A DNA stretch of 51,566 nucleotides from Acidobacteriota bacterium (GTDB lineage: Bacteria; Acidobacteriota; Thermoanaerobaculia; Multivoradales; JAHZIX01): NCBI GenBank assembly GCA_034211275.1, contig JAXHTF010000028.1:1-51566 (forward strand), in the 5' to 3' direction. Positions 26,701 to 35,520 of this stretch are shown here, piece by piece. The notes below the pieces were generated by a model. It was given only the letters and a program-made list of their open reading frames with translations, searched no databases and was not told the origin of the DNA. Each line of letters begins with the position of its first letter. Position 1 is the stretch's first letter. The translations under genes and the position numbers were made by a program.

Positions 26701-27936
26701 GAGTTCGCGGCGCCGGGGCGCTTCGATCTCTTGGGTCGCCTCGTGGGGCCTTTGGACGGGCCCTATCTCGACGGTCAGGCCCAGGTCACCCTGGAGCCCT
26801 TCGTGATCCCCACCGTGCCCCAGGCGGTGGAAGACTTGAACGCCCGCATCGCCTTCTACCAGGACCGGGCGGAGCTGGAGAATCTGGAAGCGCGGGTGGG
26901 GGACGGCCGCATCGTCGCCCGGGGGACGGTGGAGCGGGAGCCCGACGGCGGCATCGGTGGCTACCAGGTCTACACTCATCTGGAGGATTTGAAGGTGCTC
27001 TTCCCGGAGGGCTGGTTGCAGCAGGGGGATGCCGAGCTGTGGCTCTCCTCCAGCGACAGCGGCCGGGATCTCCAGGGGCTGGTGGAGCTGGAGCAGGTGC
27101 GCTATCTGGAGGATTTGGAAGTAGGTTTGGGCAACGCCATCCAGGGGCTGCTGGAGACCGAGCGCCAGGAGGTGGGGTCGACCAATGAATGGCTCGCCGG
27201 TACCCGGGTGGATCTGCTCATCGAGGCTCCCCAGGCTCTGCGGGTGCGCAACCGCTCCGCCGATCTGCGGGGGGATCTGGACCTGGAGCTGCGGGGAACC
27301 TTGGCCCGGCCGGTGCTCCTGGGCACCATCGACGTGCAGCCCGGCGGTACCCTGGTCTACGCCGACAACGAATACCGCATCGAGCGCGGCCTGGTGACCT
27401 TCGCCAACCTCTACCGCACCGAGCCGGTGGTGGACCTGGTGGCCACTTCCCGGGTGCGCAGCTACGAGGTGGTGCTCAACCTCTCCGGCACTCCCGAACG
27501 GCTGGAGGTGGATGTCAACTCCGACCCGCCGCTCCCCCAGCTCGACCTCATGGCCCTGGTGGCCGGCGGCGCGCCGGTGGACCGCAACGCCCGGCCGACG
27601 CTGCCGGGTTCCACCGACGACGGGCAGCTGGACGCCCAGGCCTTCCTCTACGGCCAGGCCGCCAGCGCCATCACCGACCGGGTCAATGTGCTCTTCGGTC
27701 TCGACAAGCTGCGGGTGGACCCGCTGCCCAACAGCACCGGTTCTTCGTCCGTGCGGCTGACCGTGGGCAAACGGCTGAGCAACGACTTCTACATCACCTA
27801 CTCCCGGGATCCCTCCACCACCGAGGAGGACATCTTGGAGGCGGAGTGGCAGGTGACCTCGAATCTGGTGCTGGTCTTCACCCAGAACGGGGACGGATCT
27901 TTCTCCGTCGACGCCCTGTGGGATCAACGGTTTTGA
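23752..27936 (+). CDS. tamB: Translocation and assembly module protein TamB
   Basis: The protein has 1394 residues from the ATG at 23752. After a Pro/Ser-rich cytoplasmic stretch and a basic region comes one membrane anchor (VLWIAALLAFLVFVGTVSV). Next is an AsmA-like N-terminal part (LEEVDFSLLPPVLELQDL, LRLEGAILNPW) and about 1,000 residues of beta-rich repeat typical of periplasmic lipid-transfer proteins. The conserved C-terminal DUF490/TamB domain runs from YADNEYRIERGLVTFANL to the final ALWDQRF, with the MALVAGG segment. TamB spans the periplasm as a groove for lipid transport between membranes and pairs with an outer-membrane partner. That partner follows here with a TTGA overlap. A GTG 4 codons upstream is an alternative start. 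Confidence 0.92.
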   Translation: MKSPASSTPASPEPAPDSAPGPSPGGGTASKAGKERPKGRRWRALRRWLIRGVLWIAALLAFLVFVGTVSVRSAAVREALRLQVVDRLSSSLERSVTLEEVDFSLLPPVLELQDLRVAAEATGDPPVLTVERLRLEGAILNPWRRRWRLRQVEVVRPHLRLTVDPEGEINLPLPEAGDGGQVRIGALLVEDGVLEFEEQQWPLTLNAQDVRARMVGEGPGRLQGQATAASVQLRLPQAENYPLEVTVNGRYGPGEVILDSVRAVGEGLSMDAAGSVSWGRSLRESGAAERYLVELETTLRGSSQVLTDLGYLNGELSGPLRTEGVFQAWDGEWGYQGTASSPELEWSGRRLESLSGELSADRERVHLDLQRGSYAGGDLRGWAVVELESPTYPVEVDLDFRGVPLDRLLASEGLSLSGFASVVDGELDYRSVQQGRDRGYGWGQFEISPTSGPGVALAGTVPLTIEDGLVSSQAVLLGSERQRLFFGGSYDLARLEGAFDYELNSHDLVELSALLLPFLGGDAEAPWVPQSGEGQIQGSLAVSRGDPTLAARLNLRDVATSQVAAERVRGSVQVENGSVDYLSVELMEGEAALLITGTVRPQDSQRVSQGPTGGAAGGSLSPSAPAQGFVFQTAAVPGPVGDGVPRRPEIELDFDALDWPLNTIGYWRDLNLPLAGPVSGRLSLVGDGVDLSGRIRAAVAPAELLERSVEEVRGELAWDSEGLDIRKLMVTAAAGSAEVQGSFDPVTGAMDLDVESELELAGEPLASLLGGGLAGRVRLEGTLGGSLEDPRVELAGEVDAMQVLGRSLARPGVTAAQLEASWDGERVEAEGELLGLLRFAGGGALDRSQAALDFAVSSPELRGLVELVTDRPVPELEGELAGRLRVRGPVTEPSEFVAELELDRLEGGYSGAFIEQLEPTRATLQGTRLTVDSLYLGNRERESDFFATGALELAPGGTVDLSVQSSLSTLWLRPVVVELGLPEEFAAPGRFDLLGRLVGPLDGPYLDGQAQVTLEPFVIPTVPQAVEDLNARIAFYQDRAELENLEARVGDGRIVARGTVEREPDGGIGGYQVYTHLEDLKVLFPEGWLQQGDAELWLSSSDSGRDLQGLVELEQVRYLEDLEVGLGNAIQGLLETERQEVGSTNEWLAGTRVDLLIEAPQALRVRNRSADLRGDLDLELRGTLARPVLLGTIDVQPGGTLVYADNEYRIERGLVTFANLYRTEPVVDLVATSRVRSYEVVLNLSGTPERLEVDVNSDPPLPQLDLMALVAGGAPVDRNARPTLPGSTDDGQLDAQAFLYGQAASAITDRVNVLFGLDKLRVDPLPNSTGSSSVRLTVGKRLSNDFYITYSRDPSTTEEDILEAEWQVTSNLVLVFTQNGDGSFSVDALWDQRF

Positions 27937-30869
27937 GCTTCCCGGTTCTCAGCCGTCCCTGGCCCAGTCGTTGGTCCAATCGTTGGGTACGGGGACTGCT
28001 CGGGGCGATGCTCTTGGCATTGGGAATCGCCGCGCCGACGGCTGCTCAGACGCCCGCGAACGCCGCTCCGGAGGCCGAGACTCCTCTGCGGGAAGCTCCC
28101 CGGATCAGCGCCGTCGAGATGCGCAGCGAGCTCCCTTCGGCTCGGGTGCAGCACCTCCGCGACCTCCTCGATTTCGGCCCCGGGGACCGGCTCACCGAAG
28201 GCACCGTGCGCCGCAGCCTTCGGGAGCTGCTGGCCAGCGGCGAGGTGGCGGAGGTGGCGATCTATCGCCGCCCCGACCCCGCCCGGGACGGCCAGGTGGT
28301 GGCGGTGGTGGCTCTGTGGCCTCATCTCATCGTCTCCGAGGTCGTATTGGAGGGCGAACCAAAGCTGCCGGAGGAGCGTCTGCGGTCGCGGCTGGGACAA
28401 CGGGCCGGCGACCCGCTGATGGAAGGACGGGTCTTGCAGGGCCTCTACCGCATCGAGGAGCAGCATCGGGAGGCCGGCTACCTGGAGGCCCAGGCACGGC
28501 TTCAGGTGCGTCCCGGAGACGGCCCCCAGCGGGTCGTGGTGGTCTATGGCATCGAGCCCGGCCCCCGCACCCTGGTGGGGAAGGTGCAATGGGTCGGCGA
28601 CCTCGGGCCGTTCTCCACCGTCGAGCTGGAAGAGCAGCTGCGCGCCGGCCCTGGAGAGCCGTACGACAGTCGCCGGCTGGAGGAGGATCCGCGGCGATTG
28701 CGTCGCTATCTGGTGCAGCAAGGCTACCGGCAGGTGCGGGTGGAAGCTCCGCGAACGGACCTGCGGGACGGTGCGGTGGACCTCGCCTACAACGTCGATC
28801 TCGGCCGTCCGGTGGCCGTGGTGGTGCGCGGCGCGGAGCAGGAGAAGCTCGAGAGGAAGGGGCTGCTGCCGTTTCTCGACGAGGATGGCTATGACCAGGC
28901 GCTGTTGATCCGCACCCGGGACCGGCTGCGCAACCACTATCAGGAGAAGGGTCATTACCGCGTTGAGGTGGAGGCCTATGAGGAGGCCCGTGAGGCATCG
29001 GGGGAGGCGTCGGAGGAGACGGCAGTTGAGGACCAGCCCCTGACGGTGGTGGTGGAGATCGAGCCCGGCCCGGTCATGGCGCTCGAAGAGCTGGAGCTGG
29101 AGGGCAATCGATCCTTTGCGGACGCTCGTCTGTCCGCCCTCATGGCCACCCAGCCCCGGCGTCGCCTGCTCCCCGGCAGCGGCTACCTGGTGGACGATGT
29201 GCTGGCGGAGGATCTGGACAACCTGCGAAGCTTCTACGCCCTGGAGGGTTTCTGGCAGGCCGAGGTGGGAGAGCCGACGATCTCTCAGGAGCTGGCGCCG
29301 GGAACCGACAAGGGTACCCTTCGAGTGACCGTCCCCATCGAGGAGGGCCCCCGCCGGCTGGTGGCGTCCTTCCAGCGCTCCGGGGTGGAGCACCTGCCGG
29401 AGAGCGCGTTGCCTCCCGCCCCACCGCTGGAGGAAGGCGGGCCCTATCACCCCCTGCGGGTGGAGGAGGCGGTGGAGCAGCTGCGCTTGGCCTACCAGGG
29501 GGCGGGCTTCGAATGGGTCCAGATCACCCCGCGGCTGGACTGGCTGGACGAAACCCTGGTGGACGTCACCCTGGAGGTGCTGGAAGGCCCCCGCATGCTC
29601 CTCGACCGGCTGGTGCTGCGAGGCAATCAAAAGACCGACGACGACATCCTGCGCCGCTTCATCGACCTGGAGTCCGGCAGCCCGGTGTCGCGGCAGCAGC
29701 TGTTGGAAGTGCAGCGGGATCTGTCCCGGCTGGGGGTTTTCTCGCGGGTGGACGTGCGGCTGCTGCCCGGCGAGGTGGGGGGACGCGACCGGGACGTGGT
29801 GGTGCGGGTGGAGGAGGGGACCGCTCAGCGGGTTTCCTACGGCCTGGGTTACGACTCCGACGACGGCGTCCGGGGACTCTTGGGGTACAGCCACCGCAAC
29901 CTCTTCGGCCGCGCCCTGGCGCTGCAGATGGACACGCGGCTGAGCGAGCGGGACCAGCTCTACCGAGTATCCCTCCAGCAGCCCTATCTGCTCCGCTGGG
30001 ACATCCCGGTGACCTATTCCCTCTTTAGTTTCCTGGAGGATCGTCAGAGCTTCGACCAGGACAGCCGAGGCCTGCGCATCGAAGCCTATCGTCTGCTGCC
30101 CCGGCGCCGGTGGGGCCTGGTGGCGGATCTGCGCTATATCGATTTGGAGAACGTCGAAGGCTCCCTGGACCGTATCGAGCGCCAGGATCGGGAGATCGAG
30201 ATCACCAGTCTGATCCCCAGCCTGCTGCTGGATCACCGCGACGATCCCTTCGACCCCACCGAGGGTTGGAGCACCACCTTGCAGCTGCAATACGCCTTCC
30301 CGGCGTTCTCCACCGACGCCCACTTCCTCAAGCTCTTCGTCCAGCAGAGTCACTACCTGCCCCTGGGGCGCGCCGGGGTGGTGGCTGCCAGTCTGCGCAT
30401 GGGAGCCATCGAGCCGGTGGGGGACGAGCTGGGGCCGGTGCCCCTGTCGGAGGATCAGGTGGATAATCCGGTGCCTATCGGTGAGCGCTTCTTCCTCGGT
30501 GGTCGCACCACCCACCGCTCCTTCGACCGCGACTTGTTGGGCATCACCGGCGTCACCCGCATCGCCGATCCCACCGGTGACGGCGGCGTGGAGCTGCTGC
30601 CGGTGGGTGGCAACGGTCTGCTGTTGGCGAATCTGGAATACCGTTTCCCGATTCTCGGTCCCCTCGGGGGCACGGTCTTCGCGGATGTCGGCAACGTCTG
30701 GCGCGACTGGCGGGACGTCGATCCGGAGCAGCTGCGCTACGGCGTCGGAGTGGGCCTACGCTACAGTTCCCCCATCGGACCGGTGCGCCTGGAGGTGGGC
30801 TTCAACTTCGATCAGGAGCCCGGGGAAGACCGCACGGAAGTGCATCTGACCTTCGGCAATCCCTTCTGA
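27933..30869 (+). CDS. tamA: TamA/BamA-family outer membrane protein with many POTRA repeats
   Basis: From the TTG at 27933 this has 978 residues, larger than typical TamA (~580) or BamA (~800). A signal peptide (LLGAMLLALGIAAPTAAQ) is followed by about seven POTRA-like units. Their beta1 starts are recognisable: ISAVEMRSEL, LIVSEVVLEGEP, TLVGKVQWVGD, VAVVVRGAEQ, MALEELELEGN, RRLVASFQRSG and MLLDRLVLRGN. The 16-strand barrel (bacterial surface antigen domain) runs from about residue 630, with YGLGYDSDDGVRGLLGYSHRN, FFLGGRTTHRSFDRD and the final strand LEVGFNFDQEPGE...LTFGNPF. It ends with phenylalanine, like most outer-membrane barrels. The neighbour is TamB, so the pair probably works together. 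Confidence 0.9.
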   Translation: MSFPVLSRPWPSRWSNRWVRGLLGAMLLALGIAAPTAAQTPANAAPEAETPLREAPRISAVEMRSELPSARVQHLRDLLDFGPGDRLTEGTVRRSLRELLASGEVAEVAIYRRPDPARDGQVVAVVALWPHLIVSEVVLEGEPKLPEERLRSRLGQRAGDPLMEGRVLQGLYRIEEQHREAGYLEAQARLQVRPGDGPQRVVVVYGIEPGPRTLVGKVQWVGDLGPFSTVELEEQLRAGPGEPYDSRRLEEDPRRLRRYLVQQGYRQVRVEAPRTDLRDGAVDLAYNVDLGRPVAVVVRGAEQEKLERKGLLPFLDEDGYDQALLIRTRDRLRNHYQEKGHYRVEVEAYEEAREASGEASEETAVEDQPLTVVVEIEPGPVMALEELELEGNRSFADARLSALMATQPRRRLLPGSGYLVDDVLAEDLDNLRSFYALEGFWQAEVGEPTISQELAPGTDKGTLRVTVPIEEGPRRLVASFQRSGVEHLPESALPPAPPLEEGGPYHPLRVEEAVEQLRLAYQGAGFEWVQITPRLDWLDETLVDVTLEVLEGPRMLLDRLVLRGNQKTDDDILRRFIDLESGSPVSRQQLLEVQRDLSRLGVFSRVDVRLLPGEVGGRDRDVVVRVEEGTAQRVSYGLGYDSDDGVRGLLGYSHRNLFGRALALQMDTRLSERDQLYRVSLQQPYLLRWDIPVTYSLFSFLEDRQSFDQDSRGLRIEAYRLLPRRRWGLVADLRYIDLENVEGSLDRIERQDREIEITSLIPSLLLDHRDDPFDPTEGWSTTLQLQYAFPAFSTDAHFLKLFVQQSHYLPLGRAGVVAASLRMGAIEPVGDELGPVPLSEDQVDNPVPIGERFFLGGRTTHRSFDRDLLGITGVTRIADPTGDGGVELLPVGGNGLLLANLEYRFPILGPLGGTVFADVGNVWRDWRDVDPEQLRYGVGVGLRYSSPIGPVRLEVGFNFDQEPGEDRTEVHLTFGNPF

Positions 30870-31178
30870 CATATCTGCATCTTTCCCCCCTCGGTTGGCT
30901 TCGGGTTATTTGTTTCGCTTCGTCGTAAAGAAGGCTTCGCTAAAGATTCTGTAGACAATGTTGGATCCTTGTTGCGATTGCGTATCTGTGATGTACTTTT
31001 AGACCGGGCGTCGAATTTTCAGTGAACCCGTTCGAGCGGCTTGAGAGAAGCTCGAACTCGCTTCAATGGAGGCTCGAGGCCGTATTTTTTGATTTTTCTA
31101 TCTGGGGTTCCACTCCGGCCGGCGCTGTTCGCTTTGGCGGACGGTTAGCGTCGTTCACGCTCAACGAAGGCCAGGGGG
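30870..31178 (+). promoter_or_regulatory. AT-richer leader upstream of the lipopeptide genes
   Basis: This 309-bp gap is lower in GC than its surroundings and separates tamA from the lipopeptide locus. It holds a 7-bp perfect hairpin, TTCGAGC (31031-31037) with GCTCGAA (31050-31056). I see no convincing -35/-10 pair and no terminator. It is the likely control region for the sbnA-oxygenase-NRPS transcript. Confidence 0.35.
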
Positions 31179-32210
31179 GTGGAAATCGTGTCTGGAGTCT
31201 TGGATGTCATCGGGGGGACCCCCTTGGTCCCTCTCGAGAAGCTTTTCCGTGAATTTGGGTTTCGTGTTTTTGCGAAGCTCGAGGGTCTGAATCCGGGCGG
31301 TAGCATCAAAGACCGGCCGGCGGTTTCGATTCTCAATGCCGCCCTCCGTTCCGGTGTTCTCAGCCCCGGTGCGGTGGTTGTGGAGTCCAGCTCCGGCAAC
31401 ATGGGGATAGGTTTGGCGCAAGCCTGCCGCTACCATGACCTGCGGTTCATCTGCGTGGTGGACAGCAAAACGCAGCCGCAAAATATCCGGGTTCTCGAGG
31501 CCTATGGGGCCGAGGTCGACTATGTCGATCAGCCGGATCCCATCAGCGGCGAATTCCTCCAAGCGCGACTGGCGAGAGTTCGGGAGCTTCTGAGCGAGCA
31601 CCCCAACTCCTTCTGGCCCAATCAATACGCCAACGAGAACAATCCGCTAGCCCACTTCTCCTCGACCATGCCGGAGATCGTCGAGCAGCTGGATGGACCC
31701 CTCGACTATCTCTTCCTAGCCACCAGCACCTGCGGCACCATGGCGGGTTGCGCCGACTTCGTCGAGCGCCACGGCCTCCCCACCAAGATCTACGCCGTCG
31801 ATGCCCTGGGCAGTCAGATCTTCGCCAGCGAGCCGGCGGAGCGCTACATCCCCGGATTGGGCGCCGGTCTTCGCCCGCCTCTGTGCAATCCGTCCCAAGT
31901 CGTCGCCTGCGTGCACGTATCCAACATGGACTGCGTCGTTGGTTGCCGGCGTCTGGTGGCCGAAGAAGCGATCCTGGCGGGAGGTTCCTCCGGCGGCTTG
32001 ATCACCGCCGTCCTTCGGCTGGCGCCGCAGATTCCCGACGGCGCCAATTGCGTGGTGATTTTGCCGGACCGTGGCGAGCGCTATCTGGACACCATCTACA
32101 ACGACGAATGGATGCGCGAGAAATGCGGCGAGCCGGTCCCCGAGTCGGATGGCTTGGGGGCGTCGGTGCCGCTGCCGGCGCCGACGGTGACCTTGGACAC
32201 CAGCTCCTAG
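31179..32210 (+). CDS. sbnA: SbnA-like PLP synthase (2,3-diaminopropionate pathway)
   Basis: This 343-residue fold-type II PLP enzyme of the cysteine-synthase family is closest to SbnA. SbnA joins O-phosphoserine and glutamate to make N-(1-amino-1-carboxyl-2-ethyl)-glutamate, which SbnB oxidises to diaminopropionate. Seen are VLDVIGGTPLV (~8-18), the PLP lysine in GGSIKDRPA (Lys-44), ESSSGNMGIGLAQACR (~69-84), and the phosphate loop STCGTMAG. The C-terminal extension (ERYLDTIYNDEWM) is a typical SbnA feature compared with plain cysteine synthases. The start may instead be GTG 31188, which has a better-spaced AGGGGGG. No SbnB (ornithine-cyclodeaminase-like) gene is visible nearby. It heads the NRPS operon, so it probably supplies an unusual residue. 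Confidence 0.85.
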   Translation: MEIVSGVLDVIGGTPLVPLEKLFREFGFRVFAKLEGLNPGGSIKDRPAVSILNAALRSGVLSPGAVVVESSSGNMGIGLAQACRYHDLRFICVVDSKTQPQNIRVLEAYGAEVDYVDQPDPISGEFLQARLARVRELLSEHPNSFWPNQYANENNPLAHFSSTMPEIVEQLDGPLDYLFLATSTCGTMAGCADFVERHGLPTKIYAVDALGSQIFASEPAERYIPGLGAGLRPPLCNPSQVVACVHVSNMDCVVGCRRLVAEEAILAGGSSGGLITAVLRLAPQIPDGANCVVILPDRGERYLDTIYNDEWMREKCGEPVPESDGLGASVPLPAPTVTLDTSS

Positions 32211-32350
32211 CGAAGGAGGTCTGTCGCCGGCGAGAAACGGTCGTCGGCTCGAATCGGGGCGAGAGGCCGTAGGCGATTCCCACAGCGGCTCGAGGTTCGA
32301 CAACTGGGTTTGCGACCCGAACTCGGCAAGGTTGAGAAAGAGAGAATGCC

Positions 32351-33415
32351 ATGAGCGAAGTCAAGATCAAGAAACCGACCCTGGGCAGCCGCCTGGGGGG
32401 GATGAAGCGTCGAGCGGTGCGCGTCTCCGGCGAATCGCTGGTGCGCGAGGAGCCGCTTTCGCCGGATCGTCTGCTCCCGCTGGTGGTGACCCCGGCCATG
32501 CAGGGGGTCAGCCTCACCGCCTGGGCGTCGGATCACCGTCAGCTGGTAGAGGATCGTCTGGCCAAGCATGGCGGGATCCTCTTCCGGGGCTTCGGCCTAC
32601 AGAGCGCGGAGGACCTGGACGAGGTGATCGCCGCCGTCTCCGGGGAGAGCCTGGAGTATCGCGAGCGCTCTTCGCCGCGCACGGCGGTGGCGGGCAATAT
32701 CTACACCTCGACGGACTATCCGCCGAACTACCCGATCTTTCTTCACAACGAGAATTCTTACCAGGCCGCCTGGCCGCTGAAGATCTTCTTCTACTGCCAC
32801 ATTCCGGCGGAGACCGGCGGGGAGACTCCCATCGCCGACTGCCGGCGGGTGTACCAGAAGATTCGGCCGGAGGTGCGGGAGAAATTCGCCCAGAAGGGCT
32901 GGATGTACGTGCGCAATTTCGGCGACGGCTTCGGCCTCGATTGGAAGACGGTCTTCCAGACCTCCGACAAGGCCAAGGTCGAGGCCCACTGCGCCAAGTC
33001 CGGCATCGAGGTGGAGTGGAAGGAGGGCGGTCGGCTGCGCACCCGCGCGCGGCGGCAAGCGGTGGCCCGCCATCCCCTCACCGGCGAGATGACCTGGTTC
33101 AACCACGCCACCTTCTTCCACATCACCACCCTCGAACCCGAGGTGCGGGAGGCGCTGCTGGCCGAGTTCGACGTCGACGACCTACCGACCAACACTTGCT
33201 ACGGCGACGGCACTCCCATCGAGACGGAAGTGCTGGAGCATCTGCGGGAGGTCTACGCCAGCGAGACGGTGGCCTTCCCCTGGCAGAAGGGGGACGTGAT
33301 GTTGTTGGACAACATGAACGTGGCCCACGGCCGGGCTCCCTTCACCGGCGAGCGCAAGGTGTTGGTGGGCATGGCCCAGCCCATGAACCGGGAGCAGCTG
33401 GAGTCCGTTTCTTGA
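32351..33415 (+). CDS. TauD/TfdA-family Fe(II)/2-oxoglutarate oxygenase, SyrP-like
   Basis: This 354-residue protein has the TauD fold. The iron-binding HxE pair is in LHNENSY (His-132, Glu-134) and the distal His-326 in NVAHGRAPF. The 2-oxoglutarate-binding arginine is probably Arg-335 in TGERKVLVGM. The segment AKHGGILFRGFG is typical of this clan. The iron site uses Glu where classic TauD has Asp, as in several amino-acid hydroxylases such as clavaminate synthase-like enzymes. SyrP-type enzymes hydroxylate an amino acid bound on an NRPS carrier; that is the most plausible role here, but substrate and position are unknown. It lies between sbnA and the NRPS in the same direction, with gaps of 140 and 32 nt. 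Confidence 0.85.
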   Translation: MSEVKIKKPTLGSRLGGMKRRAVRVSGESLVREEPLSPDRLLPLVVTPAMQGVSLTAWASDHRQLVEDRLAKHGGILFRGFGLQSAEDLDEVIAAVSGESLEYRERSSPRTAVAGNIYTSTDYPPNYPIFLHNENSYQAAWPLKIFFYCHIPAETGGETPIADCRRVYQKIRPEVREKFAQKGWMYVRNFGDGFGLDWKTVFQTSDKAKVEAHCAKSGIEVEWKEGGRLRTRARRQAVARHPLTGEMTWFNHATFFHITTLEPEVREALLAEFDVDDLPTNTCYGDGTPIETEVLEHLREVYASETVAFPWQKGDVMLLDNMNVAHGRAPFTGERKVLVGMAQPMNREQLESVS

Positions 33416-33447
33416 CTCTGGCTGCTTGAGCACGGAGGGGCACGATC

Positions 33448-35520
33448 TTGCAGCCTTCGGCACCCCAAAGCCTGGATCGATGCTCGACCCTGGTGGAGGT
33501 GCTGCGCCATTGGGCGCAGCAGGCACCGGGGAGGGTCGCCTATACCTTCCTCGGTGACAGCGGGGAAGAGGCTTCCCTCACCTATGGAGAGCTCGATGTG
33601 GCGGCTCGCCGGTTGGCGGCGGAGCTGGCGGCCCGAGGCCTCCGCGGGGAGCGGGCGCTGCTGCTCTATCCCCCGGGCCTCGACTTTGTGGTCGCCTTCC
33701 TGGCCTGCCTGTACTCCGGTGCCGTCGCGGTGCCCGCCTATCCGCCGCGCACCAACAAGGCCCAGCCGCGGCTGCGCGCCATCGTGCGGGACGCCGCCCC
33801 GGCGGTAGCCCTCACCGTCGAAGCCATCGAGCAGCGCAGCCGGGAAGCGGTGGGGGCCTACATCGCCGAGCTCGCCGCCGTGCCGTGGATCAGCACCGAC
33901 GGGCTGCCGGACCCTTCCCCGGTGCCGGCCCTCGAAGAGTTGCCGGCCCTGGAGGATCTACCGGCTCCGGAGGATCTGGCCTTCCTCCAATACACCTCCG
34001 GCTCCACCGCCGCCCCCAAGGGGGTGATGGTGCGCCATGCCAACATCCTGCACAACGAGGAGATGATCCGGCGGGCCTTTGGCCACGAGAAAGACTCCAT
34101 GGTGGTGGGATGGCTGCCCATGTACCACGACATGGGTTTGATCGGGAATGTGCTGCAGCCCCTCTACTGCGGCACCTCCTGCGTGCTCATGTCGCCGGTG
34201 AGCTTCCTGCGCAAGCCCATCCGCTGGCTCGACGCCATCAGCCGCTTCGGTGCCACCACCAGCGGCGGCCCCAACTTCGCCTACGAGCTGTGCTGCGATC
34301 GGATCACTGAGGAGCAGCGGGCAGCCCTCGATCTGAGCCGCTGGCGGGTCGCCTTCAACGGCGCCGAGCCGGTGCGCGCCGACACTCTGGAGCGTTTCGC
34401 CCGCACCTTTGCCGACTGCGGCTTCCGGCGCGAAGCCTTCTACCCCTGCTACGGACTGGCGGAGGCCACCCTTTTCGTCACCGGCGGGCGCCCCGGGGAG
34501 CCGGTGGAGACCGCCACCGTCGACCCGGCGGAGCTGGAGCAGGACCGGGCGGTGGAGCTGCCGCCGGGGGCCCCCGGCGGCCGGGAGCTGGTGAGCTGCG
34601 GCGAGCCGTGGGCGGGCCAGACCGTGGCCATCGTCGACCCTCGCGACGACCGCGCCCAAGAAACTGACGAGTTGGCGCCGGGAGAGATCGGCGAGATCTG
34701 GCTCCAGGGGCCCAGCGTCACCGCCGGCTATTGGCGCCGGGAGGAGGCCACCGCCGCCGACTTCGGGGCCCGGCTGGGGGACCGGGGGCCGTTCCTGCGC
34801 ACCGGCGACCTGGGCTTCCTGCGCGGTGGCCGCCTCTACGTCACCGGCCGGCTCAAGGACCTGATCATCATCCGCGGCCGCAACCACTATCCCCAGGATG
34901 TGGAGCTCACCGCCGAACGGGCCCACGGCGCCCTGCGGCCGGGCAGCGGGGCCGCCTTCTCCATCGACGCCGACGGTGAAGAGCGGTTGGTGCTGGTGCA
35001 CGATATCGAGCGCCGCCGGGAGGCGGAGGCCGCCGAGGCGGCGGCGGCGGTGCGGGAAGCGGTGGCGGAGAGCCACGAGGTGCAGCTCCACGAGCTGGTC
35101 TTGGTGCGCGCCGGCACGGTGCCCAAGACCTCCAGCGGCAAGGTCCAGCGCCGCCGGACCCGCGAGCTCTACCTGCGGGATGAGCTGCTGGTGATCCATC
35201 GCGAAGGGATTTCCTCCGGTGCCGGGGAGCAGCCCCGCGGTGCCGAGGAGCAACCTAGCCCTTCGGTTGCGGGGGGAGCGCTGACGGAGCATCTGCGGTC
35301 GCTGGTGGCGGAGCTCATCGGTGCCCCGGTGGAGCGGGTGGATCCCGCGGTGCCCCTGACCCGGCTGGGCCTCGATTCGCTGGCGGCGGTAGAGCTGGAG
35401 GCGCGGCTGGAGGCGGAGCTGGGGGCGACCTTCTCCTGGGCCCGGCTGTTGGAAGGGGCGACCCTGGAGGAGATGGCCCACGAGGTGGCTGCCGCCTTGG
35501 CGGGGACCCGCCCCATGTCG
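33448..35520 (+). other. NRPS loading unit: FAAL and ACP
   Basis: Residues ~1-585 are a fatty-acyl-AMP ligase: LTYGELDVAARRL, LQYTSGSTAAPKG (~179), the family motif LPMYHDMGLIG (~221), YGLAEATLFVTGG and RGRNHYPQD. This enzyme type makes an acyl-adenylate and passes the acyl chain to a carrier rather than CoA. The ACP follows (LGLDSLAA, Ser codon 35377-35379). It sets the N-terminal lipid of the product. Confidence 0.9.

Noticed and set aside
27924-30515. 863-codon open frame on the minus strand opposite the tamA gene
   Set aside because: It is antisense to a clear POTRA-barrel protein, is rich in His/Gln/Leu low-complexity sequence, and has no ribosome site; it is a by-product of codon GC bias.
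31022-31252. Possible 76-residue plus-strand peptide ahead of sbnA
   Set aside because: It starts with GTG without a ribosome site, runs into sbnA in another frame and has no family signal.
31179-32210. Plain cysteine synthase (CysK/CysM)
   Set aside because: The C-terminal extension, the VLDVIGGTPL start and the NRPS context fit SbnA better, although the families are related.
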